64,000 nt of DNA. Source: Neisseria perflava. Its GTDB lineage: Bacteria; Pseudomonadota; Gammaproteobacteria; Burkholderiales; Neisseriaceae. The notes under the pieces were generated by a model. It saw only the letters and a list, made by a program, of their open reading frames with translations. It was not told where the DNA came from and searched no databases. The stretch covers positions 1,302,001-1,366,000 of the forward strand of contig NZ_CP079818.1 of the NCBI RefSeq assembly GCF_019334725.1. Direction: 5' to 3'. Made by a program: the position numbers and the translations under genes. Shown piece by piece: positions 59,635 to 64,000 of the stretch. Numbering within the stretch: the first letter of the stretch is position 1; every line of letters begins with the position of its first letter.

Positions 59635-59970
59635 TTAGCGTTGGGTTTCTACTGCTTCCAAAGCGCGCAAAGCGTAGGTATAAGCGGCACCTGCGTTCAG
59701 GGCGATAGCGGTGGCCAATGCGCCGGCGATTTCGCTTTCAGTTGCCCCAGCTTTGGCTGCAGCGGCGGCATGCACGCTGATGCAGCTTTCGCAACGTGTG
59801 GTAATAGCAACGGCAATAGCGATTAGTTCGCGTGTTTTGGCATCCAATGCTTCGGCAGCGGCTGCTTGATCCAGTGCGCCGTAGGCTTGCAGCATTTTAG
59901 GATGGTTTTTACCCAGTTCGCCGAATGATTTTTTTACCAAGGCGGTATGTTCTGGCCAGTCTTTAAACAT
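59635..59970 (-). CDS. Carboxymuconolactone decarboxylase / AhpD-like protein
   Basis: 111 residues. The redox motif is CESCISVHAAAAAKAGAT, a CXXC with the downstream His as in AhpD, which supports an alkylhydroperoxidase-like role and not a decarboxylase. All-helical, no signal. It is divergent from an AraC-type regulator (60100), a frequent pairing in which the regulator controls the enzyme. Confidence 0.82.
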   Translation of the reverse strand: MFKDWPEHTALVKKSFGELGKNHPKMLQAYGALDQAAAAEALDAKTRELIAIAVAITTRCESCISVHAAAAAKAGATESEIAGALATAIALNAGAAYTYALRALEAVETQR

Positions 59971-60099
59971 GATATGTCCTTTCTTAATGTGAGTGGATAA
60001 GATAAAAAATCCTATCCGTTTGTGTTTGGTGTGTGTATTATTGCAATAATTGGAAGATTAAAATCGTCAAAACATCTCATTTATTGGTAAAAAAACACT

Positions 60100-61056
60100 A
60101 TGGATATTTTGGATAGGCTGGTCGAATTGGCGCAGGTAAAAGGCAGTGTGGATGTTCAATGTCTGTTTCATGGAGAGTGGTATGTGCGGCATGAACCAAA
60201 GTGCGCGTATGGTTTGGTGCATATCGTAACTGCCGGTTCGGGTTATATCCGAATTGATGGGGAGCAAGAGGCTAGGCTGCTAAGGGCAGGGGATGTCATT
60301 TTTTTCCCGCGCAGCGTAGGGCATACTTTGAGTAGCGACAGCAGTTGTGAAAATCTCGGCGTCAACGTGCTGACGAGTGAAAAAGGCGCATTTAAAGTCA
60401 AGCAGAGTCATGCTGGGGGCGATGCGGCTTTGCATCTTTTCTGCGCGAGGTTTGAATATGAAGCGCAGGCGGATATTATGGCGGGGCTGCCTGATACGGT
60501 CTTACTGAATATCCACCATCCTTCTTTGCAGTATTTGGTGGCATTGTTGCAATATGAGAGCGGTCAGGCTTTGTCCGGCTCGGTAGCGGTTGTGAATGCA
60601 TTGGCTTCGGTGTTACTGGTATTTCTACTTAGAGCCAGCCTGGAGAAAAATGGGGAAGCGCAATTAAGCGGTTTGCTGAATGGTTGGCAGGACAAACGCT
60701 TGCGGAATCTGCTTCAGGCAGTAGTGGATAAGCCGGAAGAAGAATGGAATATCGAGAAAATGACCGCGATAGCCAACTTATCTCGCGCCCAGTTGATGCG
60801 GGTATTTAAGCAGCAGACAGGAACAAGCCCGCACGCCTTTGTTAACAGTATCCGCTTGCAGCAAGGGGCATTATTGTTGAAACAGACGGCGGATTCGGTT
60901 TTATCGGTTGCGCTTTCGGTTGGTTTTCAATCGGAAACGCATTTTGGCAAAGCATTTAAAAAGCAATATGGGATATCGCCGGGGCAATATCGTAAGAATG
61001 AGCGCGCTGATGAGGCTGCAGTACAAGCGGAAGAAATGCCGATTTACTTTATTTGA
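60100..61056 (+). CDS. AraC-family transcriptional regulator with cupin N-terminus
   Basis: 318 residues. The N-terminal cupin-type sensor (YIRIDGEQEARLLRAGDVIF, FFPRSVGHTL) is followed by a C-terminal double helix-turn-helix: EKMTAIANLSRAQLMRVFKQ and SVALSVGFQSETHFGKAFKK, ending GISPGQYRK. It probably binds the 129-base gap it shares with the AhpD-like gene. The sensed molecule is unknown. Confidence 0.86.
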   Translation: MDILDRLVELAQVKGSVDVQCLFHGEWYVRHEPKCAYGLVHIVTAGSGYIRIDGEQEARLLRAGDVIFFPRSVGHTLSSDSSCENLGVNVLTSEKGAFKVKQSHAGGDAALHLFCARFEYEAQADIMAGLPDTVLLNIHHPSLQYLVALLQYESGQALSGSVAVVNALASVLLVFLLRASLEKNGEAQLSGLLNGWQDKRLRNLLQAVVDKPEEEWNIEKMTAIANLSRAQLMRVFKQQTGTSPHAFVNSIRLQQGALLLKQTADSVLSVALSVGFQSETHFGKAFKKQYGISPGQYRKNERADEAAVQAEEMPIYFI

Positions 61057-61067
61057 ACAGATGATAA

Positions 61068-61129
61068 AAGGCCGTCTGAAAGTGTAAAAATGAAATCTAG
61101 GATTTCTAAAACACTTTTCAGACGGCCTT
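61068..61129. terminator. DUS-pair terminator
   Basis: AGGCCGTCTGAAAGTGT faces ACACTTTTCAGACGGCCT with one bulge; convergent AraC and typA genes. Confidence 0.7.
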
Positions 61130-61157
61130 AATTTTAAAATGCGTCAATCAGAAGTGA

Positions 61158-62969
61158 TTAGTCTAGTTTTTTGAAATGACGGCGACGTTCCAATTCGCTC
61201 AGGTAGCGTTTACGCAGGCGGATGGATTGTGGCGTAATTTCAACCAGTTCGTCATCGTCGATGAACTCAACTGCGCCTTCCAAAGTTAATTTGATTGGCG
61301 TAGTCAGGCGCACGGCTTCATCTGTACCGCTGGCACGGACGTTGGTCAGTTTTTTACCTTTCAGAGGGTTTACCACCAAGTCGTTGTCACGGCTGTGGAT
61401 ACCGATAATCATACCTTCGTAGACTTTGTCGTTTGGAGAAACGAACATACGGCCGCGGTCTTCCAAGTTCCACAGGGCGTAAGCAACGGCTTCACCTTGC
61501 TCTTGAGAAACCAGTACGCCGTTGTGACGGCCGGGCATATCAGGTTTAACCGGAGCATAGTCGTCAAAAACGTGGCTCATCAAGCCGGTGCCGCGGGTCA
61601 AAGTCAGGAATTCGCCTTGGAAACCGATCAGACCGCGTGCAGGAATGTGGTATTCCAGACGGGTACGGCCATTACCGTCGCTTTCCATATTGGTCAATTC
61701 GCCACGGCGACGGCCAAGCTCTTCCATAACGGCGCCTTGGTTGTCATCAGGTACGTCCACAGTCAGGTTTTCGTAAGGCTCGCATTTTTGACCGTTAATT
61801 TCACGGAATACCACGCGCGGTTTACCGACTGCCAATTCAAAGCCTTCGCGGCGCATGTTTTCCAACAAAATGGTCAGGTGCAATTCGCCGCGGCCGGAAA
61901 CGCGGAATACATCAGCGTCGGCGGTATCTTCAACACGCAGGGCAACGTTGGTCAGCAATTCTTTTTGCAGGCGGTCGCGGATTTGGCGGGAAGTCACGAA
62001 TTTGCCTTCAGTACCGGCCAAAGGAGAAGTGTTAACCATAAAGTCCATGGTCAGGGTCGGCTCATCTACGCTCAACATAGGCAAGCCTTTAGGATTGTCT
62101 TTGTCGGTAATGGTTACGCCGATACCGATGTCTTCGATACCGGAAATAATCACGATGTCGCCGGCTTCAGCTTCTTCCAAAGGTACGCGTTCCAAGCCTT
62201 GGAAACCCAATAGTTGGTTGATGCGACCTTGGGCAACTTGTTCTTCATGGTTCATAACGGCAACGACTTGGCCGGGTTTGATGCGGCCGTTCAGGATGCG
62301 GCCGATACCGAGGCGGCCGGTATAGTTGTCGTAGTCCAGTTGGGAAATTTGGAGTTGCAGCGTTTCGTCCGCGCTGCCGCTTGGTGCAGGCGTGTGTTTC
62401 AAAATGGTCTCGAACAGAGGACGCATATCGCTGCTCTCGTCGTTTTCATCCAGTTTGGCAAAGCCGGACAGGCCGGAAGCATAGACGATAGGGAAGTCCA
62501 ATTGTTCGTCGGTTGCGCCCAAGTTGTCGAACAATTCGAATGTTTGGTCGATAACCCAGCTTGGACGGGCAGACGGTTTGTCGATTTTGTTGATAACAAC
62601 GATAGGTTTCAGACCCAAAGCCAAGGCTTTTTTGGTCACGAAACGGGTTTGCGGCATAGGGCCTTCTTGTGCGTCAACCAACAGTACGACACAGTCGACC
62701 ATGCCCAATACACGTTCCACTTCGCCACCAAAATCGGCGTGTCCCGGGGTATCTACGATGTTGATGTGGTAGCCTTCGTATTCGATGGCGGTATTTTTAG
62801 CGAGAATGGTAATGCCGCGTTCTTTTTCAAGATCGTTGCTGTCCATGACGCGTTCTTCGACTTGCTGGTTGGAACGGAATGTACCGGACTGGCGCAGCAA
62901 TTGGTCAACTAATGTGGTTTTGCCATGGTCGACGTGGGCGATGATGGCAATATTGCGGATTTGTTTCAT
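61158..62969 (-). CDS. typA: Ribosome-binding GTPase TypA/BipA
   Basis: 603 residues. G1 is AHVDHGKTTLVDQLL, G3 is DTPGHADFGGEVERVL and G4 is VINKIDKP; the middle has elongation-factor-like domains and the C-terminus is the BipA-specific domain (RVASGTDEAVRLTTP-like stretch, here NVRASGTDEAVRL). It assists 50S assembly, notably in the cold or under stress. Confidence 0.96.
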   Translation of the reverse strand: MKQIRNIAIIAHVDHGKTTLVDQLLRQSGTFRSNQQVEERVMDSNDLEKERGITILAKNTAIEYEGYHINIVDTPGHADFGGEVERVLGMVDCVVLLVDAQEGPMPQTRFVTKKALALGLKPIVVINKIDKPSARPSWVIDQTFELFDNLGATDEQLDFPIVYASGLSGFAKLDENDESSDMRPLFETILKHTPAPSGSADETLQLQISQLDYDNYTGRLGIGRILNGRIKPGQVVAVMNHEEQVAQGRINQLLGFQGLERVPLEEAEAGDIVIISGIEDIGIGVTITDKDNPKGLPMLSVDEPTLTMDFMVNTSPLAGTEGKFVTSRQIRDRLQKELLTNVALRVEDTADADVFRVSGRGELHLTILLENMRREGFELAVGKPRVVFREINGQKCEPYENLTVDVPDDNQGAVMEELGRRRGELTNMESDGNGRTRLEYHIPARGLIGFQGEFLTLTRGTGLMSHVFDDYAPVKPDMPGRHNGVLVSQEQGEAVAYALWNLEDRGRMFVSPNDKVYEGMIIGIHSRDNDLVVNPLKGKKLTNVRASGTDEAVRLTTPIKLTLEGAVEFIDDDELVEITPQSIRLRKRYLSELERRRHFKKLD

Positions 62970-63387
62970 GATAATTTATAAGGTTTAGCTGGTTGCTTAA
63001 AAAAAAGATAACTGGCGATTATAGCACGATTCGCAAGTGATGACGGAATGGGAGATTCAAAAAAATCAGGTAAAAGCAGTTGAGAATAATTCATAATTAA
63101 ATTTGATTGATTTTGTTGGATTATTTGCTTTTATTTATGGTTAACGAATGTAAATGTTTTTGAATAATGCAATGGATTCTTAATATTAATGTCAAAAAAT
63201 TGTTATTAAAAACAGGGGATTAATTTTTCAGACGGCCTTTTAGGCAGGTTAAATTTTTTGATAATTGTTTGTATTTTAAATAGAAAATTTGTCAAAAGTG
63301 CTACTTGTGCATACAATTACCTCATTCCATAACAACATACGAATCTTCATTCGTGATTATCAACTTTTAAAAGAAAGAGAAAGAATT
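62970..63387. promoter_or_regulatory. Regulatory gap between divergent typA and bfrA, with Fur-like boxes
   Basis: 418 very AT-rich bases, no gene. TGAGAATAATTCATA at 63081-63095 matches TGATAATNATTATCA at 11 of 14 positions and TGATAATTGTTTGTA at 63259-63273 at 10. A single inverted DUS is at about 63228-63240. Iron control of a bacterioferritin would be sensible, but the matches are only moderate in so AT-rich a context. Confidence 0.4.
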
Positions 63388-63852
63388 ATGCAAGGCAACC
63401 AAGCAGTTATTGATTACATGAACGAATTATTGTCTGGTGAGTTGGCTGCTCGCGACCAATATTTTATCCACTCTCGCATGTACTCTGAATGGGGTTACAC
63501 CAAATTGTTCGAACGTTTGAGCCACGAGATGGAAGAAGAAACCACTCACGCCGAAGACTTCATCCGTCGTATCCTGATGTTGGGCGGTACGCCTAAAATG
63601 ACCCGTGCCGAACTGAACATCGGTACTGACGTAGTCTCTTGTCTGAAAGCAGACTTGAATACTGAATACGAAGTACGCGATGCGTTGAAAAAAGGCATCA
63701 AATTGTGCGAAGAAGCTCAAGACTACGTTACCCGCGATTTGATGGTTGCCCAACTGAAAGACACTGAAGAAGATCACGCTCACTGGTTGGAACAACAACT
63801 GCGTCTGATCGAATTGGTCGGCGAAGGCAACTACTACCAAAGCCAACTGTAA
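63388..63852 (+). CDS. bfrA: Bacterioferritin BfrA (subunit without heme-ligand methionine)
   Basis: 154 residues from the ATG at 63388 (MQGNQAVIDYMNELL). The ferroxidase ligands are conserved in ELAARDQYFIHSRMY, HEMEEETTHAEDFI and the later EEDHAHWLE. Aligned with E. coli Bfr, the heme ligand Met52 is Thr here, as in the neisserial BfrA subunit, which pairs with BfrB. Upstream is a long open frame to 63289, not used. bfrB begins 29 bases downstream, the tandem arrangement known in neisseriae. Confidence 0.93.
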   Translation: MQGNQAVIDYMNELLSGELAARDQYFIHSRMYSEWGYTKLFERLSHEMEEETTHAEDFIRRILMLGGTPKMTRAELNIGTDVVSCLKADLNTEYEVRDALKKGIKLCEEAQDYVTRDLMVAQLKDTEEDHAHWLEQQLRLIELVGEGNYYQSQL

Positions 63853-63881
63853 TCTAGCCTATAACATATAAGGAGCTGAAT

Positions 63882-64000
63882 ATGAAAGGCGATCGCTTAG
63901 TTATTCGCGAGCTGAACAAAAACTTAGGTTTGTTGCTGATTACCATTAACCAATACTTCCTGCATGCCCGCATTTTGAAAAACTGGGGTTTTGAAGAATT
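63882..64000 (+). CDS. bfrB: Bacterioferritin BfrB, N-terminal part (cut by window end)
   Basis: 39 codons from the ATG at 63882, with AGGAG seven bases upstream. The sequence MKGDRLVIRELNKNLGLLLI then NQYFLHARILKNWGFEE is the start of a bacterioferritin, closer to E. coli Bfr than BfrA is. The heme Met52 position lies beyond the window edge. Together with BfrA it forms the iron-storage shell. Confidence 0.93.
   Translation, partial: MKGDRLVIRELNKNLGLLLITINQYFLHARILKNWGFEE

Noticed and set aside
1..64000. CRISPR arrays, insertion sequence transposases, prophage genes
   Set aside because: I looked for repeated spacers, transposase motifs and phage structural genes and saw none; the many short inverted repeats are DUS pairs.

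Overview
The window is a piece of a Neisseria chromosome. The clearest sign is the DNA uptake sequence AGGCCGTCTGAA, which recurs throughout, usually as closely spaced inverted pairs that form hairpins at gene ends. This is the AG-DUS dialect, so the organism is more likely a commensal of the subflava/flavescens/mucosa type than N. meningitidis or N. gonorrhoeae (AT-DUS). The tandem bacterioferritins and the typical neisserial housekeeping genes fit. A yellow-pigment type (aryl polyene) cluster at the left end also suits the subflava/flavescens group, but the species call is inference.

Layout. Positions 1-8316 hold part of an aryl polyene (APE) pigment/lipid cluster with two divergent arms. 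The leftward arm has a ketosynthase-like chain length factor, an acyltransferase, two acyl carrier proteins, a COG4648 membrane protein and an AMP-ligase cut by the window edge. It is interrupted by a small secreted protein, a LysO-type lysine exporter and a fragment of a third ACP gene. The rightward arm has a dehydratase, a ketoreductase and a ketosynthase. From 8411 to 16796 come RDD and small membrane proteins, holA, lptE, pgeF, rluD, bamD, hisZ and purA. From 17099 to 20330 lies the anaerobic pyruvate formate-lyase gene and its activase, with an FNR-like site upstream. From 20396 to 31924 are proS, a DnaA-box-rich gap, an unusual S-formylglutathione hydrolase homologue, recA, aroA, cysG, a NUDIX gene, a TPR protein, lolB and ispE, then three tandem tRNA-Gln genes, prs and rplY.

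From 34085 to 39360 is the iron-sulfur (isc) region in the order iscR, iscS, an AT-rich Fic module, a 42-residue peptide, iscU, an HhH protein, iscA and hscB. An arfA ribosome-rescue gene with a terminator inside its reading frame is tucked in tail to tail with iscA. From 39720 onward come an FMN-dependent L-lactate dehydrogenase, dsbD, folE2, a trans-sulfuration enzyme, a META lipoprotein, fpr, a deaminase and a DUF302/bioB segment carrying the foreign AT-DUS dialect. These are followed by miaA, a TfoX-C/TadA fusion, a squalene-synthase-like gene, htpX, hemF, an NlpC/P60 lipoprotein, a phospholipase D-type synthase, nlpD, surE, rhodanese and AhpD-like proteins with an AraC regulator, typA, bfrA and the start of bfrB.

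Most of the window is ordinary core genome. The accessory signals are the interrupted APE arm, the Fic module inside isc, the AT-DUS bioB segment, AT-rich orphan genes, small palindromic repeats, and a hydrolase homologue whose nucleophile serine has become asparagine.
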